64,000 nucleotides of DNA from Maridesulfovibrio hydrothermalis AM13 = DSM 14728 (GTDB lineage: Bacteria > Desulfobacterota > Desulfovibrionia > Desulfovibrionales > Desulfovibrionaceae), in contig NC_020055.1 in assembly GCF_000331025.1 (NCBI RefSeq), forward strand, positions 1,830,370-1,894,369, read 5' to 3'. Each line of letters begins with the position of its first letter. The first letter of the stretch is position 1. A program made the position numbers and the translations under genes. Of this stretch, positions 44,676-54,402 are shown piece by piece. A model generated the notes under the pieces. That model saw only the letters and a program-made list of their open reading frames with translations, did no database searches and had not been told where the DNA came from.

Positions 44676-44960
44676 AATAAGCTCCTTGTTCAAATAATGT
44701 GTGTGTGAAAATGGCCTAAGCAGAAAAAAAATGCAAATCTAAAAATATATAATCTGTTTTAGCAGCAGGTACGGCTTTGTTCTTTAAATATATTAGTATT
44801 GTCATCGGCTCTGATTTATTGTTGACTAAGCGAAAGAGGTGCAGTTTACGTTAATCTTTTCATCGCGGATAAAGCATTTGGCTGGGGACATGAACTGTTT
44901 GTTGCGATATCTTGTGGCGGTGGATTATTTTGTTCACGTTTTAATCTGCGGGTGCATGTA

Positions 44961-45875
44961 ATGGAATTGAGACAGCTCAGATATTTTGTTGCAGTAGCTG
45001 AAGAGCTTCATTTTGGGCGGGCAGCACGCAGGGTGCATATTGCCCAGCCTCCCTTTTCTCAGCAGATTAAGGGGCTTGAGGAAGAAATCGGGGCAAGACT
45101 TCTTGAGCGGAACAGTCGTAAAGTCCGCCTTACCGGCGAGGGCAGGTATTTTTACAAGCAGGCTTTATCCATTTTGTCGCAGGCCGAGGAGGCCGCCGCT
45201 ACTGTGGCCCGTATGGCAAAGGGGGAATATGGAAATATAAAAGTAGGCTTCATGGAGATTGCTATGGACAGCCTGCTTCCCGAAGCTGTCCGTTCCTTCA
45301 GGCACAGGTATCCGGGAGTATCTGTGCAGCTCAGTCAGTTCGGGGCCACTATCCAGTTGCAGAGAATTCATTCAGGCGAGCTTGATGTAGGTTTTTCCAC
45401 CGTTTACCTGCACGCTATGGAGGGGTTGTCCTCAGTTAAACTTTTTTCAAAGAATCACGTGCTGGCTGTGCCTGAAGACCATATATTTACCGGCAGGGAC
45501 AGTATTTCTCTGGAAGAGATAGCAGGTGAGCAGCTGATTATGTTCCCGCGTACCGGACAGCCTGACCTGCACGATGCTATTATGGAAGCTTTTACTTTCA
45601 AGGGGCTTACTCCGGTAATCAGTCAGGAGGTTTCCGGGCTTTCCGGGGCTTCGGCTCTTATTGCTTCGGGAATGGGGGTCACCTTTTTACCAGAGAACAG
45701 CCGGGTTTCGAGAAAAGGAATAACTTTGGTTCCTCTGGCGGAAGAATTTCCCAGTATGGATATTTATATGGTATGGAATAAGGAAGAGTATTCTAATACC
45801 GCCGGAGTTTTTATGGAGAGAGTGGCGGATTATTTTTCGGTAACAAAATCTTTTGCTGACGAAGTCAGCTCATAG
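44961..45875 (+). CDS. LysR-family transcriptional regulator
   Basis: 304 residues. N-terminal winged helix-turn-helix MELRQLRYFVAVAEELHFGRAARRVHIAQPPFSQQIKGLEEE-type region (only parts quoted elsewhere), followed by the LysR effector domain (VGFMEIAM, GELDVGFSTV). ATG at 44961 preferred over GTG 44952. Its nearest neighbour is the FemAB-like gene 28 bases downstream on the same strand; no divergent target gene is present. Confidence 0.93.
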   Translation: MELRQLRYFVAVAEELHFGRAARRVHIAQPPFSQQIKGLEEEIGARLLERNSRKVRLTGEGRYFYKQALSILSQAEEAAATVARMAKGEYGNIKVGFMEIAMDSLLPEAVRSFRHRYPGVSVQLSQFGATIQLQRIHSGELDVGFSTVYLHAMEGLSSVKLFSKNHVLAVPEDHIFTGRDSISLEEIAGEQLIMFPRTGQPDLHDAIMEAFTFKGLTPVISQEVSGLSGASALIASGMGVTFLPENSRVSRKGITLVPLAEEFPSMDIYMVWNKEEYSNTAGVFMERVADYFSVTKSFADEVSS

Positions 45876-45903
45876 TTTGTAAGCGCATTTAAAAGGCTGG
45901 TTG

Positions 45904-47091
45904 ATGACTGATATACTTGATGGATATGAAATTTCATGGGCGCCCTCCATCACTGATGTGGATCGGGGTGAGTGGAACAAACTAGCACAGCCTATGCATT
46001 TCCCTTTTTTGGAGTGGGACTGGCTTCGGATGGTGGAGGAGAGCAAAAGTGCCTCGCCGGAAACAGGATGGCTTCCGGCTCATCTTCTTGTGCGTTTCGA
46101 CGGCAGGCTTGTCGGTGCTGCTCCTCTTTATGTGCGTGATCAAAGTGAGGGAGAATTCATTTTTGACAGGGTCTGGGCTGAAGTGGCTCAGAAAGGCGGT
46201 ATAGCCTATTACCCTAAAGTGGTGGGCATGAGTCCCTTTACACCAGCAACAGGCTATAAATTTCTCGTTTCGCCGGATGCTCCGACCGGAAAGATTGTTG
46301 GTCTCATCTGTCATACGCTGGATAGATTTTGTTCGGTGAACGAACTGGGCAGCTGTGCATTCAATTTTGTTGATGCTGACTGGGTTGATGAGATGGAATC
46401 ATACGGCTATGCTGCATGGAGACATCAGGGATATGTCTGGACTAATAATGATTACCGGAATTTTGAGCACTGGTTGTCGACGCTGAACAGTAACCGCCGC
46501 AAGACCGTCCGCCGTGAGCGGAAAACATTGCGCCGGGATAATGTCCGGATTGAAGCATTGACCGGCTATGATATACCCGACCATTATTTTTCAAAGATGT
46601 ATCAGTGCTATGAATCCACCAACGATAAATTCGGGGTCTGGAGTTGTAAATATCTCAATGAGACTTTTTTTGATGAACTGAAAAAGTACATGCGGGAGAA
46701 TATCCTTTTCATTGTGGCGTACACCGAGGACAGCGATGAACCCATCGCTTTATCCATGTATGTGTTTTCCGGGGATAAGCTTTGGGGCAGGTACTGGGGA
46801 TGTTTTGAGGAAGTCCGCTTCCTGCATTTTGAATTATGTTACTACGCCCCTATCGAATGGGCGATTGCCAACGGTATCAGTACCTATGATCCGGGTATGG
46901 GAGGAGAGCACAAGGCTCGCCGCGGATTTTTTTCCACCCCGTGTTACAGCCTGCACAAATTCACCGATGCATCTATGGATTTAACTTTCAAGACTTATAT
47001 TCTTGAGGTCAACTCCCTTGAAAACGGTTACATCAGTGAAATGAATGCGCTGATGCCTTTCGTAAGTAAAGAGGAGCCAGACGAAATTTAG
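45904..47091 (+). CDS. FemAB-like (DUF482) peptidoglycan-type acyltransferase
   Basis: 395 residues. The protein follows the DUF482/FemAB-like pattern: PFLEWDWLRMVEES, HLLVRFDGRLVGAAPLYV, RKTVRRERKTLRRDNV, FIVAYTEDSDEPIALSMYVFSG, YWGCFEEVRFLHFELCYYAPIEWAIANG and PGMGGEHKARRGF. These are double-GNAT-fold enzymes thought to transfer amino acids or acyl groups using tRNA or CoA; the substrate is unknown. ATG at 45904 with AAAAGG upstream. Overlaps the esterase tail to tail by four bases. Confidence 0.85.
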   Translation: MTDILDGYEISWAPSITDVDRGEWNKLAQPMHFPFLEWDWLRMVEESKSASPETGWLPAHLLVRFDGRLVGAAPLYVRDQSEGEFIFDRVWAEVAQKGGIAYYPKVVGMSPFTPATGYKFLVSPDAPTGKIVGLICHTLDRFCSVNELGSCAFNFVDADWVDEMESYGYAAWRHQGYVWTNNDYRNFEHWLSTLNSNRRKTVRRERKTLRRDNVRIEALTGYDIPDHYFSKMYQCYESTNDKFGVWSCKYLNETFFDELKKYMRENILFIVAYTEDSDEPIALSMYVFSGDKLWGRYWGCFEEVRFLHFELCYYAPIEWAIANGISTYDPGMGGEHKARRGFFSTPCYSLHKFTDASMDLTFKTYILEVNSLENGYISEMNALMPFVSKEEPDEI

Positions 47092-47693
47092 TCTTGGTTC
47101 ATGAGTAAAAAATGTCTGACTTTCCGGTCGCTGGCGACCACTTCATCAAAACCGGTGAAGCGATGATCCGTGTCATATGAAATTATTTCAGCCCCGGCTT
47201 TGCGTAAAATCCCTTTCATAATTTCCTGATCAAGAAGCTCGTCCTGTTCCCCAATAAGAGCCATCACTTTGTTTCTGGCTATATGGTTGCCGGCGATGCC
47301 GCTTGCTATTTCTTTTTCCACTTCAGCGAACTGGGCTACGTGTTCATCAGAGATGACTATTTGATCTCCGTTGGAGAATTCGTATACTTCGCCTAGACGG
47401 TTGCCTACCAGAGTGGCAGGAGTCAGGGCCGGGTTAATGAGCAGTGCGGGGATATTATGACGTATGTGCATTACCAGAGCGTAAAGGCCGCCCATTGAGG
47501 AACCCTGCATTATCAGAGGACGGTTATCGGTGTCCTTTATAATGGCATCAAGAATACTCAGACTTTCCTGAGGGTTGGCTGGAAGATCCGGGCTGATCAG
47601 TTTATGATCAGGAAAAGCGCAGGTAAGAGCAGCAGCCTTTGAGTTGCTGCCTGAAGAACCGAAGCCGTGAATATTCAAAAAGATATTTTTCAT
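47088..47693 (-). CDS. YqiA/YcfP-like alpha/beta hydrolase
   Basis: 201 residues: IFLNIHGFGSSGSNSKAA (oxyanion side), MQGSSMGGLYAL (nucleophile Ser in GSSMGG), ALLINPALTP, IGEQDELLD (Asp) and TDHRFTGFDE (His). Matches small intracellular esterases such as YqiA. Natural substrate unknown. Confidence 0.88.
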   Translation of the reverse strand: MKNIFLNIHGFGSSGSNSKAAALTCAFPDHKLISPDLPANPQESLSILDAIIKDTDNRPLIMQGSSMGGLYALVMHIRHNIPALLINPALTPATLVGNRLGEVYEFSNGDQIVISDEHVAQFAEVEKEIASGIAGNHIARNKVMALIGEQDELLDQEIMKGILRKAGAEIISYDTDHRFTGFDEVVASDRKVRHFLLMNQD

Positions 47694-47954
47694 AATTTAT
47701 GTGTTTGATATTATTTTATAAAAGTCAGGTTGTTATCAAAATATATAGATGCTTGATAGTTCAAAGTACAGAACCATGCAAGAGGCATGATAATTATCAC
47801 AGCATATTAGGATTATTCTGCGGCATGCGGATAAATTAGTCAGCCCTATAGACGTAACTTTTGTTTACGGGCATAGTATCCACTATTATAAAGCTAATTT
47901 CTGTAACCGTAAGAAGTCTGACAGACTTCTTTTATCCTCTGCAAGGAGTTGAAT
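47694..47954. other. Intergenic region with two palindromes
   Basis: 261 bases between divergent genes. TGATAATTATCA (47788-47799) is a perfect 12-bp palindrome resembling half-spaced Fur heptamers but with the wrong centre. AAGAAGTCTG/CAGACTTCTT (47911-47931) flanks one base just upstream of the CofD-like gene. No gene seen. Confidence 0.4.
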
Positions 47955-49097
47955 GTGGGCAAGAAACATCCGGGAATTGTTTTTTTCAGCGGTGGAACGG
48001 CTTTAAACGGCCTTGCTGCCTACATCGCTGATCTCAATCCTGAATGTTCATATATTATTACCACTTTTGATTCCGGGGGAAGCTCGGCATATTTGCGTGA
48101 TGCTTTTGATATGCCTGCTGTGGGAGATGTCCGCAACAGACTTCTTGCTCTGGCTGATACCAGAAGCCCTGAACGGGCCAATATTGTAAAACTCCTTTCC
48201 ACACGGCTGCCCAGTATCGGAGTCCGGAATTCTCTTCAAGACCAGCTCGACCATTTGGCAAACGGTTCTCATCCTTTGATGGAAGGGTTGTCCGATGTTG
48301 TATGTAAAATTTTAGCCGACAGGTTTTCACTTTTTGTTGATATGTCAGAAGGCCGTTTTAATCCAACGTATGCCAGTCTTGGAAATATTATTCTTGCCGC
48401 CGGATTTATGGCTCATCAACGGGTTCTTGCCCCTCCGATTGCACAGCTTTCACGTCTTATAAATGCTCGCGGTGTTGTTCGTGCTGCAACTATTGATAAC
48501 GGGCATCTTGCTGTACGCCTGCAAAATGGTGAAATTATTGCCGGTCAGCATTTATTTACCGGAAAAGAAGTGGACCCCATTCCCTCTCCTGTTGACGGCA
48601 TGTGGATTTGTTCGGGGATAAATGATCCGTGGCCCCGTTCGGTGCATGCCTCGTCTCTTGCCATGATGCTGGTCAGCGAGGCGGATATGATTGTCTATCC
48701 CATGGGCAGTTTTTATTCGAGTCTTCTTGCGGCTCTTTCTCCTCAGGGACTTGGTCAGACTATTTCTCTCAACCCCTGTCCTAAAATTTTTGTTCCCAAT
48801 ATGGGCTATGATCCCGAGCTGATAGGTCATGATGTTACTCTTCAGGTTAAAAGACTGCTCGAAATTCTGCGCATGGATAATGCTGCTTACATTAAACAGG
48901 AAGACGTGCTTAATGCTGTTCTGGTTGATTCGGAGAACGGCGACTATCCGGGCGGACTTGATATTGCCGCACTTGAAAAACTGCCTGTAAAAGTAATTGA
49001 CCGCAGACTTGTTTCAGATGAATCTGAAGGCCTTATTGATCCGGCACTGCTTGCTCCTGAATTATTGAAACTGGCGAGCAGCAACATATTTACTTAA
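47955..49097 (+). CDS. CofD-like protein, GAK-type paralogue outside the cluster
   Basis: 380 residues. GTG at 47955 with AAGGAG six bases upstream; TTG 47949 is too close to it. CofD-fold features: IVFFSGGTALNGL (ligand-binding glycine loop), TTFDSGGSSAYLRD, PAVGDVRNRLLALAD, YPMGSFYSSLLAAL and KIFVPNMGYDPE. The same motifs and spacing occur in the GAK-cluster gene at 55408-56595, so they are paralogues (visible identity across the FSGGTA, FDSGGSSA and AVGDxRxRLxALAD blocks). CofD itself transfers phospholactyl groups to make coenzyme F420; whether this protein does anything similar is unknown. Confidence 0.85.
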   Translation: MGKKHPGIVFFSGGTALNGLAAYIADLNPECSYIITTFDSGGSSAYLRDAFDMPAVGDVRNRLLALADTRSPERANIVKLLSTRLPSIGVRNSLQDQLDHLANGSHPLMEGLSDVVCKILADRFSLFVDMSEGRFNPTYASLGNIILAAGFMAHQRVLAPPIAQLSRLINARGVVRAATIDNGHLAVRLQNGEIIAGQHLFTGKEVDPIPSPVDGMWICSGINDPWPRSVHASSLAMMLVSEADMIVYPMGSFYSSLLAALSPQGLGQTISLNPCPKIFVPNMGYDPELIGHDVTLQVKRLLEILRMDNAAYIKQEDVLNAVLVDSENGDYPGGLDIAALEKLPVKVIDRRLVSDESEGLIDPALLAPELLKLASSNIFT

Positions 49098-49127
49098 AAT
49101 CAAGCTTTTCAGGGATGTAGAAAAATT

Positions 49128-49979
49128 ATGTACATAGGCGCCCATATGCCCATTACCGGCGGCGTGGATAAGGCTGTTGAGAGAATTATTTCCATAGGCG
49201 GAACCGCTTTGCAGATTTTCACCCGTAATCAGCGGCAGTGGAAGGCAAAACCCCTCGAAGAACAGGTTATTGAAAGATTTAAACAGCTCAGACAGGATTG
49301 GGGAGGCTATCCGGTAAGCGTTCATGATTCGTATTTGATCAATCTGGCCTCACCAAAACCTGATGGAATAGCAAAATCCGTAAAGGCTTTTGCACAGGAA
49401 CTGCGCAGGACTGAAGCACTGGGCATTGAGTATATAGTGACTCATCCCGGGTCTCATCTTGGCTCTGGAAAAGTTGAAGCTCTTGAAAGATATGCGGCTA
49501 ACCTCGATCAAGCCATAAGCGACTCGGAAACTCAGGAAGTGCGGATTCTGATTGAAAATACAGCCGGACAGGGGACTAATCTAGGCAGCAGGTTCGGAGA
49601 ACTTGCTACGATTTTAGAAAATTCAGGATACACTGACAGGATGGGCGTGTGTTTTGATACCTGTCATGCTTTTGCAGCCGGCTATGATCTGCGCACCGTT
49701 GAAAGTTGCGAAGAAGTTTTCGCCCGTTTTGATAAACTTGTCGGATTGGATTTTATCCGTTTTTTTCATCTAAACGATTGCAAGGAAGGTCTGGGGTCCA
49801 ATAAAGATCGGCATGAGCACATCGGCCAGGGACTCATCGGTCTTGAAGGATTTAAATATATTATAAACGATGATCGCTTTTCTGCTGTTCCCAAAGTGAT
49901 TGAAACACCTAAAGGCGATGATGATTTTGTTTTTGATAAACGAAACATAGAATTGCTTCGTTCCCTGCATGATGGATAG
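49128..49979 (+). CDS. nfo: Endonuclease IV (AP endonuclease)
   Basis: 283 residues. Landmarks of the family: MYIGAHMPITGGVDKAVERI, NQRQW, VSVHDSYLINLASP, VTHPGSH, IENTAGQGTNLG, VCFDTCHAFAAGYD and HLNDCKEGLGSNKDRHEHIGQG with the metal-binding His/Glu/Asp residues. It cuts DNA 5' of abasic sites. ATG 30 bases after the CofD-like gene; ribosome site GGGATGTAG is modest. Probably the same operon. Confidence 0.97.
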   Translation: MYIGAHMPITGGVDKAVERIISIGGTALQIFTRNQRQWKAKPLEEQVIERFKQLRQDWGGYPVSVHDSYLINLASPKPDGIAKSVKAFAQELRRTEALGIEYIVTHPGSHLGSGKVEALERYAANLDQAISDSETQEVRILIENTAGQGTNLGSRFGELATILENSGYTDRMGVCFDTCHAFAAGYDLRTVESCEEVFARFDKLVGLDFIRFFHLNDCKEGLGSNKDRHEHIGQGLIGLEGFKYIINDDRFSAVPKVIETPKGDDDFVFDKRNIELLRSLHDG

Positions 49980-49994
49980 TCATATTTCGTCTGC

Positions 49995-50028
49995 CAGCGA
50001 AAGACCGTCTCCGGGCCGTCTTTCGCTG
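49995..50028 (+). terminator. Hairpin after endonuclease IV
   Basis: CAGCGAAAGAC pairs with GTCTTTCGCTG around twelve bases, 15 bases past the stop. No T run follows. Possible terminator or 3' protection. Confidence 0.55.
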
Positions 50029-50064
50029 CTGACTGCGTCTCGATAGCGATATGTTAAAAGTCGG

Positions 50065-50340
50065 TTAGAGCTTTTCAAGGCAATTTTTAAGAGTGGATAC
50101 TCCACATGAATGGAACATGTGCAGGGGAATCTGTTTCGCTTTGGTATATTTTACGATATCTTTTTTGGCGGCATGGGAAATCTGGTTGGTAAATATGATT
50201 ACGTGATCCGCACTGCCGAGTTTGGAGGAAACCTTATTTTCTTTTCCGGTAAATACCTTTAATTTTATTCCCTTTTGTTTTGCTGAAATAATGTAATCCC
50301 TTTTAAGTCTGTCCATTCCACCGATAAGAGCTGCGCACAT
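50065..50340 (-). CDS. DUF2325 family protein
   Basis: 91 residues from the ATG at 50340 (AAGGAG upstream); a longer in-frame start lacks a ribosome site and would cover the promoter. The Rossmann-like pattern ALIGGMDRLKRDYI, ADHVIIFTNQISHAAKKDIVKYTKAK and HSCGVSTLKNCL matches DUF2325. The upstream region carries a Fur box overlapping a TTGACA -35 box, so iron starvation should induce it. Biochemical role unknown. Confidence 0.85.
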   Translation of the reverse strand: MCAALIGGMDRLKRDYIISAKQKGIKLKVFTGKENKVSSKLGSADHVIIFTNQISHAAKKDIVKYTKAKQIPLHMFHSCGVSTLKNCLEKL

Positions 50341-50376
50341 GATGATCTCCTTTTTTAAAGTTAAGCTTGTTTTATT

Positions 50377-50395
50377 GAAAATGAAATTCATTGTC
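50377..50395 (-). promoter_or_regulatory. Fur box over the DUF2325 promoter
   Basis: GAAAATGAAATTCATTGTC matches 15 of 19 positions of the E. coli Fur consensus GATAATGATAATCATTATC and contains the perfect core AATGAA-A-TTCATT. On the minus strand it overlaps TTGACA, with an AATAAA/TAAAAC -10-like stretch 17 bases away, leading to the DUF2325 ATG at 50340. Confidence 0.75.
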
Positions 50396-50590
50396 AACAC
50401 AAAAAGGTAGAAATTTAATTTTGAGTTAACACCGTCTACTTGGTGATATATATTTTAAACGGTGTTATTGTGTATGATTAGATATGATTATGCCTCAAAA
50501 TAGCTGTGTTTTTTTGCTTTTTATTAAGTTATAAATTATTTTTGGCAGAGCAGGTCAGGCTTTTACAGCAATCAAATTACGGAAAATATT

Positions 50591-53500
50591 TTGGAAGAAA
50601 TAGAATTACATAAAGCAACGGGGCGGATCGCGTCCGGCTATTACCGCTACAGGCTGGTGCTTGTCAGTGCTCTTATTCTGTTCGCCGCGCTTGTCGGCTT
50701 TGCATTGTGGACCAGCTATTCATCCCAGCTTCAGGTGCGGAGCACAGCCAGAGAACTTTTTGCAGGGGAGTCTGCAAAACGTGCTATGGCTGTAAGTTTC
50801 TTTTTTTCAGGCAGGGTGGCAGAGCTTAAGAATCTGGCCTCCGTTGAATCGGTGCGGTCTTTTTTTTCTGAAAATAATGTGCCTGACTCAGGACAGGAGA
50901 AAGCCAGCTCTGCTGCGATCAACAGCGTATGCAAAAGTCTGCATGAAACTCTTGATGGGGTGATTGTCGGAGACGAGCATGTTTTTACAAAAATTGCAGT
51001 GCTGGACAGTTCTGGCAGGGTACTGGTTGATACCGACAGTGAGTGTGTATTGATCAAAGGAAACAACCATTTTGAGCAGTATAAGGCTTCTCACGGAGAG
51101 CCTGTTTTTTCAACAGGCGATTCCGGTGGAGTCATGACTATGGTTGTAAGTGTGCCGATTGCAGGTTTTGGTGGCAGAAACGGGACTGTGGCCGGATGGG
51201 TGCGTATAGAAAGTCTGCACCGGAGTCTGGAGGATATGACGGTCTCGCCATCGGTGGGCAGTGATTTTTTGCGTATTGGAGATTCATTTGTTGCCATTTC
51301 TGATACATCCGCCCGGCAGAGTGGACAGCTTTTATTGATGGATGCCCTGAAAGACTGGCGTGGGTTAACCGTACTTAAAGCTGAAGAGTCGGGGCGGGAA
51401 GTTGATTATCTGGCAATATCATCGCCTGTGCAGGGGACTTCTCTCAGCATCATAAGTCTGGTTGAAGAGCATAAAATTTTCGGTTTTATCAGCCTTGAGA
51501 TGCAGCTTTTTATAACCATGTTTATTTTTGCGGCAGTGGCATCAGGGTGTTATTTTCTGGTGCGTATAATTTTTACCCGCCATATTTATGAAACGAAAGT
51601 TTTTGAAGCTGCTAAACGGGAAGCAGCGATTAATGTTCAAAAGGAGAAGCTTGATCAGGAAGTTAAAAACAGACGGCTCGCTGATGCCCTGCGTAAACGC
51701 GCAGAAATTCGTTATCGGGATATTTTTGATAAAGCTCCGGTGGGTATCTTTCAGATTGCTTTGGACGGCAGATATCTGACGGCAAATAATGCCCTTGCCA
51801 AAATTTTCGGCTACGATAGTCAGGAAGAGCTGGTTTCTGAAGTTCACGATGTGCGAACTGAAATTTATGCTGACCCGCAAGACTGGGATCGCGGTTTAAG
51901 TAAACTGCGCAAGACGGAGCTGGTGGCCGGTTATGAAGTTAAGTGCAAGCGTAAAGACGGATCGTTTGTCTGGACATCACGCGATTTCAGGCTGGTTGAA
52001 GCGGGGCCGGAGCTACCCTCATATCTTGAAGGTTTTGTGATAGATATAACTTCCCGCAAAATGGCGGAGCAGGAGCTGATCGGCAGTGAAAAGCGTTTTA
52101 GGTCTCTTTTCCAGAATTCACCGGTAGCTTTATGGGAGCTTGATCTTTCCCGGGTTAAGGATGCGTTTGATTCTTATGGCAAGGGGCAGCTTGATCTGAT
52201 CCGTCGTGATCTTTTACAGAGCAAAGACCGTGTTGCGGAATGCGTAAGTCTTATTAATGTATTAGATATCAACAACCTGACCATTGAATTTCTGGGGGTT
52301 AATTCCAGAGAAGATTTGACCGTGAATGGAATACAGCCTTATGTGACGAATCGTTCATGGCGTTTTTTTAGAACGATATTGCTTGATCTTGTATCCGGGG
52401 CAACGCGGCATAGAAGTGAAGTTCAATTCATACGTGAAGACGGCAAAGAGCAATATATGATTGTGAACTGCCATATTGTTCCGGGCTGGGAAAAATCATG
52501 GGGGCGGGTACTGGCTACTATAGAAGATATTTCTGAGTTAAAACGTATTGAAAATGAGCTTAGGATAAGCAAGGAAGAAGCCCAGAAAGCCAATGAAGCC
52601 AAGGGCCATTTTCTGGCAAATATGAGTCACGAGTTCAGAACTCCTATGAGTGCGATTAAAGGCATGGTGCAGCTTCTGCAAGGATCTGAACTTTCAAAAG
52701 AGCAGCACGAGAATCTTAGGCTGATCAAGTCCTCGGTGGACAGTCTGCTTGCCATAGTCAACGATATTCTCGATTTTTCGAAGCTTGACTCTGTGCATAT
52801 GGAGCTTAATGAAGATAACCTCGAACTTCCCTCTTTTTTAAAAGAAATGCGCGATATCATGGATATCGGTGCTATGAACAAGCAGCTTGATGTTCTTTTA
52901 GACATTGAAAATATTCCGGCCTGTGTAAAGGTTGATGGACTCCGGTTGCGGCAGGTATTGGTCAACCTTCTGGGCAACGCCATCAAATTTACCGATAAAG
53001 GGACGGTCACCTTGAAGTGCAGAACGGTCTCTGAGGTAAAGCCGTCAACAAAGCTGAATATCCTTTTTGAAGTAGCTGACACCGGTATAGGGCTGCCTGT
53101 TGAAGGCGTTGACTCTCTTTTCAAGTCGTTTGTTCAGGCTGACCCGACCATTACCCGCCAGTACGGCGGAACCGGACTGGGGCTGGCTATCTGCTATCGC
53201 CTGGTTAAGCATCTCGGTGGTGATCTTTCCGCCTGCAATAATCCTTCAGGAGGTGCTTCTTTTTCATTTATCCTGCCCCTTGAACAGTGTGGAGATGATT
53301 TTGAAGATGATGCGCAGGATTCAGGTTTTAAAGAGCTTCCAGAGCGGGCTGACTTGTCAAAAGTAAAGGTTCTTGTCGCTGAAGACAGCAAAATGAATCA
53401 AATCTTATTGCGCAAGATCTTTGAAAAGAACGGGCTGTCCGACTATCTGATTGTTGAAAATGGTAAGTATGCTGTGGATGCTTTCACGCAGTCGCATGAT

Positions 53501-53728
53501 TTTGATATAATTTTTATGGATATACAAATGCCTGTCATGGATGGCTTTGAGGCAACAAGGGCAATTAGAAAACTTCATTCTCCGGTCAGAATTGTAGCAC
53601 TCACTGCAAATAGCGGCGAGGAGTATTGGGAGCAATGCAGGGAGTGCGGTATGGATTCACGAATTACCAAGCCTTTTAATGTAGATGATCTGCTAGATGA
53701 ACTTAGCAAAATTGCAGCTCAATCTTAG
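50591..53728 (+). CDS. Membrane-bound hybrid histidine kinase with two PAS domains
   Basis: 1045 residues from a TTG start (CGGAAAATA upstream). Membrane helix 1 (~18-42), a ~260-residue periplasmic double-Cache-like sensor, membrane helix 2 (~308-330), coiled coil, PAS 1 (~375-495), PAS 2 (~500-655, with an insertion), H-box LANMSHEFRTPMSAI (His near 680), ATPase (NLLGNAIKFT, GGTGLGLAICYRLVKHLGG) and a receiver (KVLVAEDSKMNQIL, phospho-Asp in IIFMDIQMP near 977). No output domain; partner unknown. Confidence 0.92.
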   Translation: MEEIELHKATGRIASGYYRYRLVLVSALILFAALVGFALWTSYSSQLQVRSTARELFAGESAKRAMAVSFFFSGRVAELKNLASVESVRSFFSENNVPDSGQEKASSAAINSVCKSLHETLDGVIVGDEHVFTKIAVLDSSGRVLVDTDSECVLIKGNNHFEQYKASHGEPVFSTGDSGGVMTMVVSVPIAGFGGRNGTVAGWVRIESLHRSLEDMTVSPSVGSDFLRIGDSFVAISDTSARQSGQLLLMDALKDWRGLTVLKAEESGREVDYLAISSPVQGTSLSIISLVEEHKIFGFISLEMQLFITMFIFAAVASGCYFLVRIIFTRHIYETKVFEAAKREAAINVQKEKLDQEVKNRRLADALRKRAEIRYRDIFDKAPVGIFQIALDGRYLTANNALAKIFGYDSQEELVSEVHDVRTEIYADPQDWDRGLSKLRKTELVAGYEVKCKRKDGSFVWTSRDFRLVEAGPELPSYLEGFVIDITSRKMAEQELIGSEKRFRSLFQNSPVALWELDLSRVKDAFDSYGKGQLDLIRRDLLQSKDRVAECVSLINVLDINNLTIEFLGVNSREDLTVNGIQPYVTNRSWRFFRTILLDLVSGATRHRSEVQFIREDGKEQYMIVNCHIVPGWEKSWGRVLATIEDISELKRIENELRISKEEAQKANEAKGHFLANMSHEFRTPMSAIKGMVQLLQGSELSKEQHENLRLIKSSVDSLLAIVNDILDFSKLDSVHMELNEDNLELPSFLKEMRDIMDIGAMNKQLDVLLDIENIPACVKVDGLRLRQVLVNLLGNAIKFTDKGTVTLKCRTVSEVKPSTKLNILFEVADTGIGLPVEGVDSLFKSFVQADPTITRQYGGTGLGLAICYRLVKHLGGDLSACNNPSGGASFSFILPLEQCGDDFEDDAQDSGFKELPERADLSKVKVLVAEDSKMNQILLRKIFEKNGLSDYLIVENGKYAVDAFTQSHDFDIIFMDIQMPVMDGFEATRAIRKLHSPVRIVALTANSGEEYWEQCRECGMDSRITKPFNVDDLLDELSKIAAQS

Positions 53729-53904
53729 TTTTCAAGATAAAAAAATATTGCTTATTGTTTCTTTTTTTATATTTTCTATTGATTTCAAATCCTTCTAGTC
53801 TTTTTTGTTTTTCCGATAATTCTTGAACGCAAATGATTACAATGGTAACTCCCTAGTCGTGGCGTATGAATTTTTATTTTTTACCAGTTTACAATTGAGT
53901 TGTG

Positions 53905-54402
53905 ATGATAAAGGCTCTTGCACAGAAAAAATATAATTATTTGCGTGTGGCCCCTTTACCCCACTTTGTTCTGGGACTTTGTATCGGGATGGTTGTTACT
54001 CTTGTCTGGATTGCAGCAGAGTTTTACCGTGACGGGCACAGTTTCGGGTTTATAACCTGCGTGGCTATAGCCATGAGCTGGGTTACCGGAGCTTTTTTTT
54101 CCGTGGCTGATATTATCAGCCGTTATCGTGAGTATATGCGCATTCGCAAAATGCTGTCCGATAAAGGGTACAGCGAAAAAATATTTAAAGCCGTTGCCTC
54201 ATCACGCTGCCAGCGTGATGCTGCAATCTGGGCCGCGAAACAGACAGGCTACGGATGTCTGGCCAAAAAAGTCTACCATAGTCTGGGATACCGCTGGTAT
54301 CACGTTATGCCTGATGTACTGGTTAAAAACCCCTTTCGACTCTTCACTCCGAGGTTCCTGCGCACCGCCTTTATGCCCGGTAAGCGACTCAAACGAGACT
54401 AA
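53905..54402 (+). CDS. Unknown inner-membrane protein with two membrane helices, 165 aa
   Basis: Two hydrophobic helices at about residues 14-37 (HFVLGLCIGMVVTLVWIAAEF) and 46-70, then a ~90-residue basic cytosolic domain (RKMLSDKGYSEKIFKAVASS; RDAAIWAAKQTGYGCLAKKVYHSLGYRWYHVMPD). ATG 53905 or GTG 53902; ribosome site weak. No family recognised. Confidence 0.65.
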   Translation: MIKALAQKKYNYLRVAPLPHFVLGLCIGMVVTLVWIAAEFYRDGHSFGFITCVAIAMSWVTGAFFSVADIISRYREYMRIRKMLSDKGYSEKIFKAVASSRCQRDAAIWAAKQTGYGCLAKKVYHSLGYRWYHVMPDVLVKNPFRLFTPRFLRTAFMPGKRLKRD

